NCBI RefSeq assembly: GCF_900110495.1
Contig: NZ_FODX01000001.1
Span: forward strand, 868,001 to 932,000
DNA length: 64,000 nt
Direction: 5' to 3'
From: Nitrosovibrio sp. Nv6
Lineage (GTDB): Bacteria > Pseudomonadota > Gammaproteobacteria > Burkholderiales > Nitrosomonadaceae
In this document: positions 48,974 to 57,767 of the stretch, piece by piece
Position numbering within the stretch: the stretch's first letter is position 1
Layout of the letters: the number at the start of each line of letters is the position of its first letter
Translations under genes and position numbers: made by a program
Notes under the pieces: generated by a model
Database searches by the model: none
Seen by the model: only the letters and a program-made list of their open reading frames with translations
Told to the model about the DNA's origin: nothing

Positions 48974-49395
48974 TTATTCCTTCGACCCCATACGCATCAA
49001 TTGGTATATTTCCCAGATTTCCTTCACCACGCCACAGATTTTTCGCTCAAAACCCGTAAATGCCTCCCCCCGTAAAACACCCCGGGTATAGGCTCCCGCC
49101 ACCATCCCCTTTAAGTTCGATGATGACTTGCCCATTCTGTTCCGATACATTCACGGCATGTGTATTGGTTAAATCTCTATAGAATTTCCGCGGGAATTAG
49201 AAATTGATTGCCGTCGATAAAAACGATGAAAGTTTCGGTGATGAACCGCGGGACGCCCCCATCCATACCCCACATCCCCCGCATCGACCCCTCGGCACTC
49301 GCCGCTTTGGCATTGGCGGTCGCGAAACGTGACCATAACCTTTTTGCCCCGACGGCAGTATATGTGCCTTCTCGTGCTCAAATGGTATTGCCTCC
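48974..49395 (-). pseudogene. Multiply frameshifted gene remnant
   Basis: Minus-strand coding-like pieces in successive frames, each continuing where the former breaks: an RBS-like GGAGG, then IPFEHEKAHILPSGQKGYGH, MWGMDGGVPRFITETFIVFI followed by DGNQF, then KFYRDLTNTHAVNVSEQNGQ followed by VIIELKGDGG, and ERKICGVVKEIWEIYQLMRM to the stop at 48974. Joined, they would make a protein of about 130 residues. No family was recognised. At least three shifts are needed, so it is dead unless the DNA is misread here. It sits beside another remnant at 49454. Confidence 0.45.
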
Positions 49396-49453
49396 GTTTA
49401 AGCGAACACACAGGAAAACATGCAAAAATCCAAGGAACAACTCTTCAGGAAAC

Positions 49454-49893
49454 TTAACATTGTCGAACTATGCTCACACGGTTTACACATTCCTTATCCA
49501 TAGCTTGGACTATCTCTATAAACATTTTTTTGATCTCAGATGCTGCCTTCATTTTTTCGAATAATCGATTAAAAGTCGACTTGCTCCGACCGACAAAGTT
49601 TTCCTCTTTTGTCTCGCCACCCAGTATGCATCCCCCCATGTTAGCGGGTATTCCCAGGAAGTATCCAGACTCCCTCAAAGTTCGGCACATTCAGAAGAAG
49701 CGGTAGCTGGCGCTGAAACCGCTGGGAGAAGTCGATAATTACTCCGTAATGCCCGATGGGAATAGAGTCTTCCCATTATCCTGACGGGTCTTACTTTATC
49801 CTCCAGCGTGTAGCATTCAAACTTGCCATCCACCGACATTTCGCCAATCGTACTCTGTTCAGAAAAATCTGTCCTTTTAACACACAGTTCCAT
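49454..49893 (-). pseudogene. DUF5675-like gene remnant with several frameshifts
   Basis: Starts with AGGAGA and ATG 49893: MELCVKRTDFSEQSTIGEMS, then VDGKFECYTLEDKVRPVRIM in one frame. It continues as KTLFPSGITE in a second, VIIDFSQRFQRQLPLLLNVP with NFEGVWILPGNT in a third, then NMGGCILGGETKEENFVGRS and FNRLFEKMKAASEIKKMFIE. The order matches the DUF5675 family (phage- and secretion-associated, function unclear), including its C-terminal GCILVG-type box. Three or more indels disable it. It lies directly downstream of the kinase operon. Confidence 0.7.
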
Positions 49894-49967
49894 TTCCAGT
49901 TCTCCTTTTAATAGAGGAATCCTCCGCATAGTCATAACATTCCGCCCGCTACCATTGATATGTCAGG

Positions 49968-51299
49968 TTAGCGTGGACACTTTTCCAGCATCGTTTCCCT
50001 GTCGCTTCTCTGCCCGGTACTCCTGAATCGTTCATAGTCGTTACCCGTCAGTTGCCAGAATCTTGCGCGCCCCAATTCGTCGGCCTGCTCATATTTTGTC
50101 CGCTGCGATTCATCTATTTGCTCGGGCTCGCTGAAAACCTTGTTAACTGTGCTGCCCCTGTATCTTGATAGCTCATCGAAGGCACGGGTATACTCACTGA
50201 AAAACTTGCTTATATTCGCATTGTGCGCATCTACACTTTGTGAAAATGCTTCCACCATCGATGAATCCCCCGTTTCCCTGGCAATACGCAATCCCGTTTC
50301 CTTTCTGTTTAATGTTTCGGCTTCCCGGCATAGCAATGCATAGTTATCCGTCGACAGCGTGGCCAGACTACGCACCGCCTTCAGGTTCTGTACGAAATAC
50401 CAGATTCCTGCCGCTAAAAGAATGGATAGACTTAGCGCCCATATTTTCCAGTTTCGCCCGCGTTCATATGACTTGATAGTTTCGAGAAAATCGAGACCCC
50501 CTTGAAATCGTTTGTCAGCCTCCTTTTGCGTTGCCTTAAGTACAATTTCCGCCAACGATTTTTTTATCTTGGGGTTGATTTTGCGCGGATTGGGAACAGG
50601 AATAGCAAGATGTTGTTCTTTAAGCGCCTCCAGGGTGCCGCCCTGAAAAGGCAATCGGCCTGTAAGCATCTCGAACAAAAGAATTCCCGCTGAGTAAATG
50701 TCGGATCGATGATCGATCTTGTTCGAATTTATAAATTGTTCGGGGCTCATGTATTCGGGTGTTCCAATTACACGCCCCAGATTGGCCGCCTGTTCGTCGC
50801 CAGCCTGACGCGCGATACCAAAGTCGGTAAGAAGTGCGCGATTGGAGCTATCAACCATCACGTTTGATGCTTTTATATCCCTGTGCAGGATTGCTTTTTC
50901 ATGAGCGCAGTTGAGACCGGCGAGAATGCCCTTGAAGATATGCAAGGCCTGCTTCTCCGGCACCGGTCCGTGCAGCGAGTCGATCATGTCGGCAAGAGAA
51001 CGGCCCTCGACATACTCAAGAACGAGAAAATAATCCTCGCCTTCCTTGAAATAGTCGGACATCTGAACAATATTGGGATGAGACAACTGTGCCTGGTGCG
51101 CGGCCTCGTCATAAAACAGGCTCATGAAGCTCGGATTAACGGTCAACTCTCGCTTTAGAACTTTTACCGCATATTTCTTCTCCCTGACGAGGACGTTCTC
51201 GGCGAGATAGACCCGTCCCATAGCGCCTTCGCCAAGTTTGGACAGGATGGCGTAGCTGCCATGGACAGTCTTGCCTATCAGATCGTCTTTTTCTTCCAT
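49968..51299 (-). CDS. Membrane Ser/Thr protein kinase (PknB type)
   Basis: Eukaryotic-type protein kinase. The kinase domain (about residues 10-275) is intact: GEGAMGRVYLAE loop, Lys in YAVKVLKRE, catalytic HRDIKASNVM, metal-binding DFGIA and GTPEYMSPEQF. One membrane helix (about 283-303, WALSLSILLAAGIWYFV) leads to a helical periplasmic C-terminus of about 140 aa without PASTA repeats. 443 aa. It is last in the operon that also encodes PP2C phosphatase and FHA proteins, its likely antagonist and phospho-readers. This resembles PpkA of type VI secretion, here beside a contractile injection system. Confidence 0.9.
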   Translation of the reverse strand: MEEKDDLIGKTVHGSYAILSKLGEGAMGRVYLAENVLVREKKYAVKVLKRELTVNPSFMSLFYDEAAHQAQLSHPNIVQMSDYFKEGEDYFLVLEYVEGRSLADMIDSLHGPVPEKQALHIFKGILAGLNCAHEKAILHRDIKASNVMVDSSNRALLTDFGIARQAGDEQAANLGRVIGTPEYMSPEQFINSNKIDHRSDIYSAGILLFEMLTGRLPFQGGTLEALKEQHLAIPVPNPRKINPKIKKSLAEIVLKATQKEADKRFQGGLDFLETIKSYERGRNWKIWALSLSILLAAGIWYFVQNLKAVRSLATLSTDNYALLCREAETLNRKETGLRIARETGDSSMVEAFSQSVDAHNANISKFFSEYTRAFDELSRYRGSTVNKVFSEPEQIDESQRTKYEQADELGRARFWQLTGNDYERFRSTGQRSDRETMLEKCPR

Positions 51300-51398
51300 T
51301 TGTTCAGGCTCCTGAGTTCTTTCCTGGCTCGGCTAGCCGGATTTGCGCGTAACAACAGGTGTCCGGCAGGCCATGACAGAAGTATAAGGGCGCATCAG

Positions 51399-52556
51399 CT
51401 AATTGATCAGCGCAGCAGTTTTGTTAAAAAAGGCTTCCGTATCGCGTTCACCCTCCTTGAGTGGATACATGGGCGCCAGACCCTCGCCGTCGAATTGGAC
51501 GCCGCGGGGAGTAACCAGATATCCTGTCGTCGTAACCAGGGCTGCGCCGTCCTGCAGTTCAATAATGTCTTGCCGGGTTCCTTTTCCAGCGCTGGTTCGG
51601 CCAATCGATGTGCCCCGCACATTTTCAGTCAGAGCGGCAACAAATATCTCAGCGGCACTGGCGGTGAATTCATCCTGCCATAGAAACACCCGTTGGGCGG
51701 GAGGCTGCCGTGCAGTTGTAGAGGAATACGACCGTGTTCCGGAGCGCTCTCTTACAGAGATGATCTGCTCACCTTCTTTAAGGAAAAGCATGGCGGAATC
51801 CACGGCGGCGTAAAAATCGCCTCCACCGCATCCGCGCAAATCAATGATGATGGGTTTACTCTTATGCCAGTTCGAAAGCAGATAATCGAGTTCCTGTCTG
51901 GTGCCTGGCGTGAAATTTGACAGCTTGATGATGCGCGCAGAGCGAAAGGTATAATCGGATACTGCCGGGGCAGTCACTGTCGAACGGGTAACAGTTACCC
52001 GTCTGGAGACACCCGAAAGCCCTGCAAGCTCCACGACAACTTCAGTTCCGGCCTGCCCCGCTGCGAGCGCGACGATGGTCGGGAGCGATTTTCCTCTGAC
52101 GGAAACGCCATCGAGCGCGAGGAGGCGCTCACCAGGCTTGATTCCTGCCTTGGCGGCGGGACCCTTCGGTAGCGGATAGCAAATAATGTCGCCGTTGCGC
52201 CGTTTCTCCACATCGAGGCCTATCCCGGAATGACGCTGCTTCCCTGCCGCCCTGAACCTGGCATATTCCACAGATGTCAGAAAGTCTGAATAGGGATCTT
52301 TTTGTGCAAGATAAGCCTTTAAGGACGAAGCAACCATGTCTTGCAAATCTCCGATGGGCGTGGAAAAAACCGCCCGTTGCTTAATTTGAACAAGCGCTTC
52401 GGTATATTGTCTTATAGCCGGGTCATTCACTTGAGGCACCGGCGCTGCTTCACGCGTATTCTCTGACGCAACCCAAGGCAGGATGGTCCTCATCAGATAA
52501 CCGCCCAAAAACGCGGCTGCCAATATCAATATGACTGTCCCTCTACCGAAGTTCAC
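51399..52556 (-). CDS. S41 family peptidase with PDZ domain (CTP-like)
   Basis: Exported carboxyl-terminal-processing protease. GTG start, N-terminal membrane anchor (about residues 6-26), PDZ domain (about 110-190: GIGLDVEKRRNGDIICYPLPKG, AAKAGIKPGERLLALDGVSV), then the S41 core with nucleophile Ser in DEFTASAAEIFVAAL and general-base Lys in GRTSAGKGTRQDI. 385 aa. It is unusual to find such a protease between lipoproteins and a kinase gene. It could trim or degrade envelope proteins tied to the pathway; the substrate is unknown. Confidence 0.88.
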   Translation of the reverse strand: MNFGRGTVILILAAAFLGGYLMRTILPWVASENTREAAPVPQVNDPAIRQYTEALVQIKQRAVFSTPIGDLQDMVASSLKAYLAQKDPYSDFLTSVEYARFRAAGKQRHSGIGLDVEKRRNGDIICYPLPKGPAAKAGIKPGERLLALDGVSVRGKSLPTIVALAAGQAGTEVVVELAGLSGVSRRVTVTRSTVTAPAVSDYTFRSARIIKLSNFTPGTRQELDYLLSNWHKSKPIIIDLRGCGGGDFYAAVDSAMLFLKEGEQIISVRERSGTRSYSSTTARQPPAQRVFLWQDEFTASAAEIFVAALTENVRGTSIGRTSAGKGTRQDIIELQDGAALVTTTGYLVTPRGVQFDGEGLAPMYPLKEGERDTEAFFNKTAALIN

Positions 52557-52572
52557 GTCATACCTGAACGAA

Positions 52573-53016
52573 TCAGGAGTGCATCAGGAGGTTCAACGAT
52601 TTCCTGATTTCTCCCTTGAGATATTCCAGCCTTCGTCTCTTTTCGACGATGGTGGCGCCGCTTTGCTGAATCTCGGTCACTTCTATCTGATGCGCCTGCA
52701 ATTTTGTAGCTCGCTTGCGCTTCAGGGCTTGCTGTTCTTTCGTACTTGCCGACGTGCTGGCATTCGCCTGTTGTAACTGCGTCAGCCGCGATTTCAGGTC
52801 ATCCAGCGACATCTGCCGGGTCGTGAGATCTTCCTGTAATAACTTGATTTTCTCGTTTAATTCGGCCTGTCGCGTTTCTTCGAATTCCAATTCCTCCGTC
52901 TTGGTTGCCACGCGCGCTTCATCTGTTTCCACATCCTTTTTGAGTTGCATAACCGTGCAGGCGCACAATCCGGACATCAGCAACGCTGTCATTAATATTA
53001 ATCTGATACTTTTCAT
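52573..53016 (-). CDS. Small coiled-coil lipoprotein, hypothetical
   Basis: 147-aa protein. MKSIRLILMTALLMSGLCAC forms a lipoprotein signal, with the lipidated Cys probably the second one. The mature part is almost wholly coiled coil (about 25-145) with heptads such as TKTEELEFEETRQAELNEKI. ATG 53016 is chosen because it starts the signal peptide; an upstream in-frame start exists at 53052. No known domain. It lies 16 bp before the S41 gene and 48 bp after another coiled-coil lipoprotein, so the two may form a structural pair spanning the periplasm. Confidence 0.65.
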   Translation of the reverse strand: MKSIRLILMTALLMSGLCACTVMQLKKDVETDEARVATKTEELEFEETRQAELNEKIKLLQEDLTTRQMSLDDLKSRLTQLQQANASTSASTKEQQALKRKRATKLQAHQIEVTEIQQSGATIVEKRRRLEYLKGEIRKSLNLLMHS

Positions 53017-53064
53017 GCCCTTTATTTCCTTATTGATTGGATGGTGGATCAAACCAGGATAGGA

Positions 53065-53721
53065 CTATATTCGTTGCCGTTGGGTAGCAAACGCCGTGGT
53101 CGCGCTTTGCGTCTCCTTGAGCAAGCGTTCCTGTTTCCGGATTTCGGCATCCAGTTCTGCATGAATCGCCTTATCTTCGCCCGTTTTGCGCAACTGCTCG
53201 GCCTGAAAACGCTTCATATCCTCCAACGCGGCTTTCTCAAGCTCAACCTGCTCTCTGGCCGCGTTCTCTTCCTTCAATAAAGCTTCCCTTTCTTTTGCCA
53301 GCTCCTGGCTGGAAATCGTCCCCTGGTTTATCTGCGCAACGGTCGCATCCGTTCGCCTGGAAATCTCTGCAACACGGGTATCCAAGTCCCTGTTTAATTT
53401 TTCTGCATCTTCATTCAGACCTCGTACATATTTCAACCGTGCATCCAGATCATTTTCTTTACCCGCGAGTTCCTGACGGCGTTTTTCATATTTTTGTGCG
53501 TAGGTATAGCAGGCACCGGCTCCAACCAATCCGCCCCCTGCCGCAGCGCCCGCGCATGTCGCGGCGTCTCCGCCCGCTGCCAGACATATTGCGGTGGCGA
53601 GTCCCGCCCCGACAGCACCGCATTCGAGTGCCGCCATTCCGGAGCTTCCGCGGGTTCCGCCCACTGTGCTGCACCCTGTTATGATTGATAGAGATACCAG
53701 CAATGCAGCGATAATCCTCAT
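53065..53721 (-). CDS. Glycine-rich coiled-coil lipoprotein, hypothetical
   Basis: 218-aa lipoprotein: signal MRIIAALLVSLSIITGC with the Cys at 17. A Gly/Ala-rich, glycine-zipper-like segment follows (about 28-72: GAVGAGLATAICLAAGG, GAAAGGGLVGAGAC), then a long charged coiled coil (about 78-215, EKRRQELAGKENDLDARLKY). Glycine zippers can insert in or line membranes. No family recognised. It is co-transcribed with the next lipoprotein and the FHA gene. Confidence 0.65.
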   Translation of the reverse strand: MRIIAALLVSLSIITGCSTVGGTRGSSGMAALECGAVGAGLATAICLAAGGDAATCAGAAAGGGLVGAGACYTYAQKYEKRRQELAGKENDLDARLKYVRGLNEDAEKLNRDLDTRVAEISRRTDATVAQINQGTISSQELAKEREALLKEENAAREQVELEKAALEDMKRFQAEQLRKTGEDKAIHAELDAEIRKQERLLKETQSATTAFATQRQRI

Positions 53722-53784
53722 TTTGCACCCTCCATTGATAGCCGTCTGATAGTGATTCTCTCGCATGCAATGACGCCGGTTCCG

Positions 53785-54552
53785 TTAAATTGCAGTCTCC
53801 CCTTGGGAACGGTTTCCCGGGATATCATCTTCACCCCGTGGCCTGTTGGTTTCTGGAGCTCGATCGCCACCGCTGGTAAATTTCCTGAACTCGAATACGG
53901 TTGCTCCGGTTCTGATTAACGCTCCGTCTCTCAGATCAGCGCCGTCTCTCTCAACATATGTCTCATTGAGAAAAGTCCCATTGGTACTGAGCATATCGTG
54001 CAGTTCGTCCCTTCCGGCACGACAGAGAATGACCGCGTGCTCCCCCGATACCAACTTGTCATCGTTGCTGGAAATGTAGACATCGCACGAACCCTCGGCA
54101 GAGCCGATAACATTGCGCCCTTCATAAAGTGGAAACAGTTCGCCCTGGGACCTCCGGCTGAATGTAACCAGTATGCCGGTAAGCCTTCCCCGACGCATAT
54201 TTGGTCTTATCTGCTGCTGGGCGGCGTCTGGTTCAGCCCTTTGCGGCGCAACGTTGGCGGATGTTTCGAGCTTTGTAGCGCCCCGTCCTTCGTCTGATTC
54301 TCCACTGTCTATCTGTGTGGTTCTCCTTTGCATGGTTGTGCTCCTTTCCATAGATTTGTTTGATTCGATCTCATCAGGTTCGTGAACAGTTTTTCGGTGG
54401 GCACGATTCTCCGCATCGCAATAGGCACAGGTTTTCCAATTAGGATCCATCGGATGCCCCTTCTCGCAGACTCGCGCAGAGTCGGACACGCGGATTCCGA
54501 CAATCTGTTTCCACCATCTGGAAGCGCCGCTCGGCTTTGATTTGTCGTCCAT
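53785..54552 (-). CDS. FHA-domain protein with N-terminal zinc-ribbon-like motif
   Basis: 255-aa cytosolic protein. It has a Cys/His cluster CEKGHPMDPNWKTCAYC (about residues 28-44), a Thr-rich low-complexity linker (about 65-120: ERSTTMQRRTTQ, a plausible kinase target), then an FHA phosphothreonine-binding domain (about 135-235) with NVIGSAEGSCDVYISS, KLVSGEHAVI and DMLSTNGTFLNE, the usual G-R/S, S-x-x-H and N-G positions. It probably reads phosphorylation by the kinase of this operon. The ATG at 54630 would add 26 residues without support. Confidence 0.82.
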   Translation of the reverse strand: MDDKSKPSGASRWWKQIVGIRVSDSARVCEKGHPMDPNWKTCAYCDAENRAHRKTVHEPDEIESNKSMERSTTMQRRTTQIDSGESDEGRGATKLETSANVAPQRAEPDAAQQQIRPNMRRGRLTGILVTFSRRSQGELFPLYEGRNVIGSAEGSCDVYISSNDDKLVSGEHAVILCRAGRDELHDMLSTNGTFLNETYVERDGADLRDGALIRTGATVFEFRKFTSGGDRAPETNRPRGEDDIPGNRSQGETAI

Positions 54553-54755
54553 TAGCAATGACCTCTGGAATTTGCAGGTTGAAATACCATCATGTTTCGC
54601 TATGATCGTCCGGCGGTCTCTGGGCTCCAAGGGAAGGCCTGAAAGTCGCAGCTACTTGCATAGCAGCCTCGTACCCGCTTACCACGTATGCAGAGGGAGC
54701 CGCCGAGATAACCAGTGCTGCCGAAAAACTGCGGCAAAACAATTTACTTAGGCTG

Positions 54756-55523
54756 TTATCCGATTTTGCGCTGACGCCCGTATTCGATCAGTTGCACGGT
54801 TACATTATCTCCCCCCCCTTTCCGTAAGGCCAAGTCGACAAGTTGGTCTGCCAATTCCTGTGAAGTAAGCTGATTACCAAGGAGGGCGCTGATCTCGCCA
54901 TCCTGGACATACCCGTGAAGGCCATCCGAACACAAGAGAATTTTGTCTCCCTCATGCAGCGGCATCCATGAAGAGATATCCACCAATACGTCGGGCGAGA
55001 CACCGATCGCACGCTCCAACAAATTTGCATCGGGATGTGACTCAGCCTCGGCGGGTTCCAGCATTCCTGCATCCACCATGCGCTGGACGCGGCTGTGGTC
55101 CCTGGTGAGCCGGCGCAGTTCCCCTTGGGTAAAAATATAAGCACGACTATCCCCTACATGAGCAACCAGCGCCCGCGACCTTGCCACCAGCAGAACAACA
55201 GCTGTGGCGCCCATGCCCCTAGTTTCCTCAGCTCCCGAATGCCCTTGTTCATATACCGTCCTGTTCGCCTCTTCAAAGGCCCGTTTTGTTTCAGCCGGTA
55301 CCGCAGAGGCAGAACCAATACGCGAAAGACTCTGCGTTAGCGATTCGATCGTCAGCTGGGCTGCAAGGGCGCCACCACGATGCCCCCCCATTCCATCGGA
55401 CACGATATAACCGTTCCCGAAAGGTGCCCGCAAACCACTCATCCTGTCCTGGTTCTCGTTCCGGATATACCCCGTTTCGGAGCGCGCGCCGACAGACAAC
55501 TGATTTTCGGTTGAACATTTCAC
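54756..55523 (-). CDS. PP2C-family Ser/Thr protein phosphatase (Stp1/PppA-like)
   Basis: Metal-dependent phosphatase that should reverse the action of the nearby kinase. GTG start. PP2C motifs in order: RSETGYIRNENQDRM, VSDGMGGHRGGALAA (metal Asp), RGMGATAVVLL, AHVGDSRAYIF, LTRDHSRVQRMVDAG, LLCSDGLHGYV and GGGDNVTVQLIEY. 255 aa, a minimal single-domain form. In type VI secretion clusters, kinase, phosphatase and FHA protein form the threonine phosphorylation pathway; the same trio occurs here. Confidence 0.93.
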   Translation of the reverse strand: MKCSTENQLSVGARSETGYIRNENQDRMSGLRAPFGNGYIVSDGMGGHRGGALAAQLTIESLTQSLSRIGSASAVPAETKRAFEEANRTVYEQGHSGAEETRGMGATAVVLLVARSRALVAHVGDSRAYIFTQGELRRLTRDHSRVQRMVDAGMLEPAEAESHPDANLLERAIGVSPDVLVDISSWMPLHEGDKILLCSDGLHGYVQDGEISALLGNQLTSQELADQLVDLALRKGGGDNVTVQLIEYGRQRKIG

Positions 55524-55572
55524 AATCCTGGCATCCCATAGGCTTCATTTGATCCGCTACATGCCACCAGAA

Positions 55573-57150
55573 TCACCAGGCACGTGTTCCTCCCCCATCA
55601 GCACCCTGTTTCCTGGCCCCTGGGTCCTCATTTGGCGCCAACAGTTCCAGCGTCGATTTTCCTACTCGAATGTGATCGCCCGGACTGAGCACTCTTGCTG
55701 TCTGGTCGAGTTTCACATCATTGAGAGACGTTCCGTTGCGCGATCCACTGTCGCTCAGGTACAGGCTACCCTGGTCATATTTTATGCTCGCATGCTTGTG
55801 CGACAAGTAATCATCGCTTAATTGCAAGTCATTCGACTCGTCCGAGCCGATTCGATAGGTAGTCTGTTCGATGGCATATTGCCGCCCTCTGGCAGGTCCA
55901 CTCACGCCACGAAGAACAGCCGTAGGCCGTCCTTGACTGGGCATCGGGAATGCAAAACCTACGGCGGTGCGTGCGCGTTGGGGACGGGATTGCTTTTCTT
56001 CGTCATCGATCCGGACATCAACAATTCCCATATGCTTAATCTCCGGCTCTTCCGGTCTTCTTCCATTTTTTAGCGCTCTAATAGCAAGTACAAGCGCAAT
56101 ACCACCAAGCAACGTCCCCAGCAATATCCTGAGATCAACATTGACCGACAGAAGGTTTATAGTCCATTTGTCACTGGATTCATTTGAACTTGGGACTGAC
56201 GGACTGGCAACAGACGAACTGGCAACATGAGGCGCAGAAAGCCTGTGCACGATAGTCTTCGAGACGGGCGCCTTGCCAGCAGCGGGCGTGAACTCCAGTT
56301 GCGCGGAATCTACCTGACGCCCATCAGCCGATACATCGTAGCGGAACAATACGTCAAACACCTGGGGGTCGGGCGAGTTGAGTAATTTATAGACTGCGCG
56401 GGACAACTCCTTTGCGTTTTCGGCGAGAATGAAGTCACCACCCGTATTTTTCGCCAAACGTGCAAGCAATTCCGAGTCTTCATCCGTAACGTTGCCAAAC
56501 CCTATCGCATCGATGGTGATACCTTGAGCATTGGCTTTGCTTGCAATCACCCGGTCAGTAATGCTGCTGCCTTCATCCTTGCCATCAGTAACGACGATCA
56601 GGCGTTTCAAGCCCCTATCATCACGGCTGCGCAGCTCTGAAAGACCCAGCTCGATGGCCTCGTACAGCTTGGTTTTACTGTCCGGTGTTGATTTAGCACC
56701 GATTTCGCTTATGCCTTTAGCCACCTGTGCAGTGTTCTTGGAAAAGCCGCGAAGCTTCCTCACTTCTGTATCAAACGCCCATAGGGCGAGATTTAATTTC
56801 AATTCCGATTTACCTAAAACGCCCCTTAGAGCCTCCTGAATTTGTCTGATGCCAGCGGGGCCGATGGAACCGCTTTGGTCAACACAAAGAATTACCGATG
56901 TCTCAAGCGGAAAGGATGGCGCGGGCTTGACTTCGCTGGCTGAAATCGCGTGGTTGTCTTCAAACCGGAGTTGAAAAGCCGATGCGCTTGGCGCAGTTTC
57001 CGTGAAGATACCGGCAGTCGCAACGACTGTACCGGCTGGATTTTCCTTGACTGAAAAAACCTGGAGTGCGCTTGCGTGGACATACCCATACGTGAAGAGG
57101 GAAATGGCCCACAAGAAGAATTTTATCTTTGATTTTGATAACCGGCCCAT
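55573..57150 (-). CDS. VWA-FHA membrane protein
   Basis: 525-aa protein starting at ATG 57150 behind GGGAGGAG. Signal/anchor (about 1-27), VWA domain (about 80-260) with MIDAS residues DQSGS and later VTDGKDEG, a Ser/Pro linker, a membrane helix (about 340-362, LLGTLLGGIALVLAIRAL), then a cytosolic C-terminal FHA domain (about 420-510) with YRIGSDESNDLQL, YLSHKHASI and SGSRNGTSLND. It can thus couple a periplasmic adhesion-like domain to phosphothreonine recognition inside. It is first in the operon and follows a sigma-54-like promoter. Confidence 0.85.
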   Translation of the reverse strand: MGRLSKSKIKFFLWAISLFTYGYVHASALQVFSVKENPAGTVVATAGIFTETAPSASAFQLRFEDNHAISASEVKPAPSFPLETSVILCVDQSGSIGPAGIRQIQEALRGVLGKSELKLNLALWAFDTEVRKLRGFSKNTAQVAKGISEIGAKSTPDSKTKLYEAIELGLSELRSRDDRGLKRLIVVTDGKDEGSSITDRVIASKANAQGITIDAIGFGNVTDEDSELLARLAKNTGGDFILAENAKELSRAVYKLLNSPDPQVFDVLFRYDVSADGRQVDSAQLEFTPAAGKAPVSKTIVHRLSAPHVASSSVASPSVPSSNESSDKWTINLLSVNVDLRILLGTLLGGIALVLAIRALKNGRRPEEPEIKHMGIVDVRIDDEEKQSRPQRARTAVGFAFPMPSQGRPTAVLRGVSGPARGRQYAIEQTTYRIGSDESNDLQLSDDYLSHKHASIKYDQGSLYLSDSGSRNGTSLNDVKLDQTARVLSPGDHIRVGKSTLELLAPNEDPGARKQGADGGGTRAW

Positions 57151-57214
57151 CTGCTCCTCCCGTCCGCCATTTGCGCACATGCTTATGAATTGCCGTCACC
57201 ACAAGTCAATCCAA

Positions 57215-57230
57215 GCAAATTCCATGCCGA
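57215..57230 (-). promoter_or_regulatory. Sigma-54-like promoter for the kinase/phosphatase operon
   Basis: Minus strand CGGCATGGAATTTGCT against the consensus TGGCACGNNNNTTGCW: the GG at -24 and GC at -12 are kept, with mismatches only at positions 1 and 6. The predicted start is near 57204, 54 nt before the VWA-FHA ATG. It shares GGCATGGAA with the divergent promoter at 57768. Confidence 0.65.
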
Positions 57231-57386
57231 TAGGTTTGCGGGAATAATTCAATATGATCAATCATTAACTGATCGCAGGTTCGCTAACAGGTGTGCAGTT
57301 GGTCGGGGTCGATTAGCGTGCTGTTTGTGATAATGGTCTACTTAAACGCGTAAATTCATGAGCTTATCGGAGGCAGGACAATCATC

Positions 57387-57412
57387 ACCCTGAGTGGGTC
57401 AAAGTCAACCCA
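57387..57412. promoter_or_regulatory. Operator-like element, copy 1
   Basis: ACCC-TGAG-TGGGT overlapping TGGGTCAAAGTCAACCCA. The 18-bp inverted repeat (5-bp arms, 8-bp centre) is centred about 199 bp upstream of the predicted start of the leftward sigma-54-like promoter, a normal enhancer distance. Confidence 0.55.
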
Positions 57413-57584
57413 TATCGAGAACCGCCTCATTTCTCCGGATCCTTTCAATTGCTTCTATTTTTATCAACGTGTCGTAAACGAGGGATGTTCGAGTTCATTC
57501 CGTTTATGTGTTGTACACATTCGTCACCGAAGACCTCAAAAGCTCGCTACGCATTGCCGGAACGACGAGATCAAACCGGCTCCG

Positions 57585-57611
57585 ACCCAGCGCTGGGTCA
57601 AAAATAACCCA
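57585..57611. promoter_or_regulatory. Operator-like element, copy 2
   Basis: TGGGTCAAAAATAACCCA, same arms and spacing as copy 1, overlapped by the perfect palindrome GACCCAGCGCTGGGTC (57584-57599). It is centred about 191 bp upstream of the predicted start of the rightward sigma-54-like promoter. Confidence 0.6.
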
Positions 57612-57767
57612 CTTGAAACGTAACGTGTTAATTCTCCACAGTTTTATCGATAATATATCCAATTGACGAGGCAGGCTATGGCGCTTCTCAGCAAAAAGAT
57701 CACCCGCACTCCCCGAATCTATTTCACTCAACCGATTGATTCTGTGGAAATATTTTTTTCCACGCTC

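Larger units (their letters stand above)
57231..57767. other. Control region between the divergent signalling and eCIS operons
   Basis: Part of the 819-bp space between the VWA-FHA and sheath genes. No gene is supported. It holds two copies of an operator-like element (57387-57412, 57585-57611), a dyad ATGTGT-TGT-ACACAT at 57506-57520, a 7-bp hairpin GTGGAAA/TTTCCAC at 57744-57763, and AT-rich stretches between operators and promoters. Confidence 0.6.
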
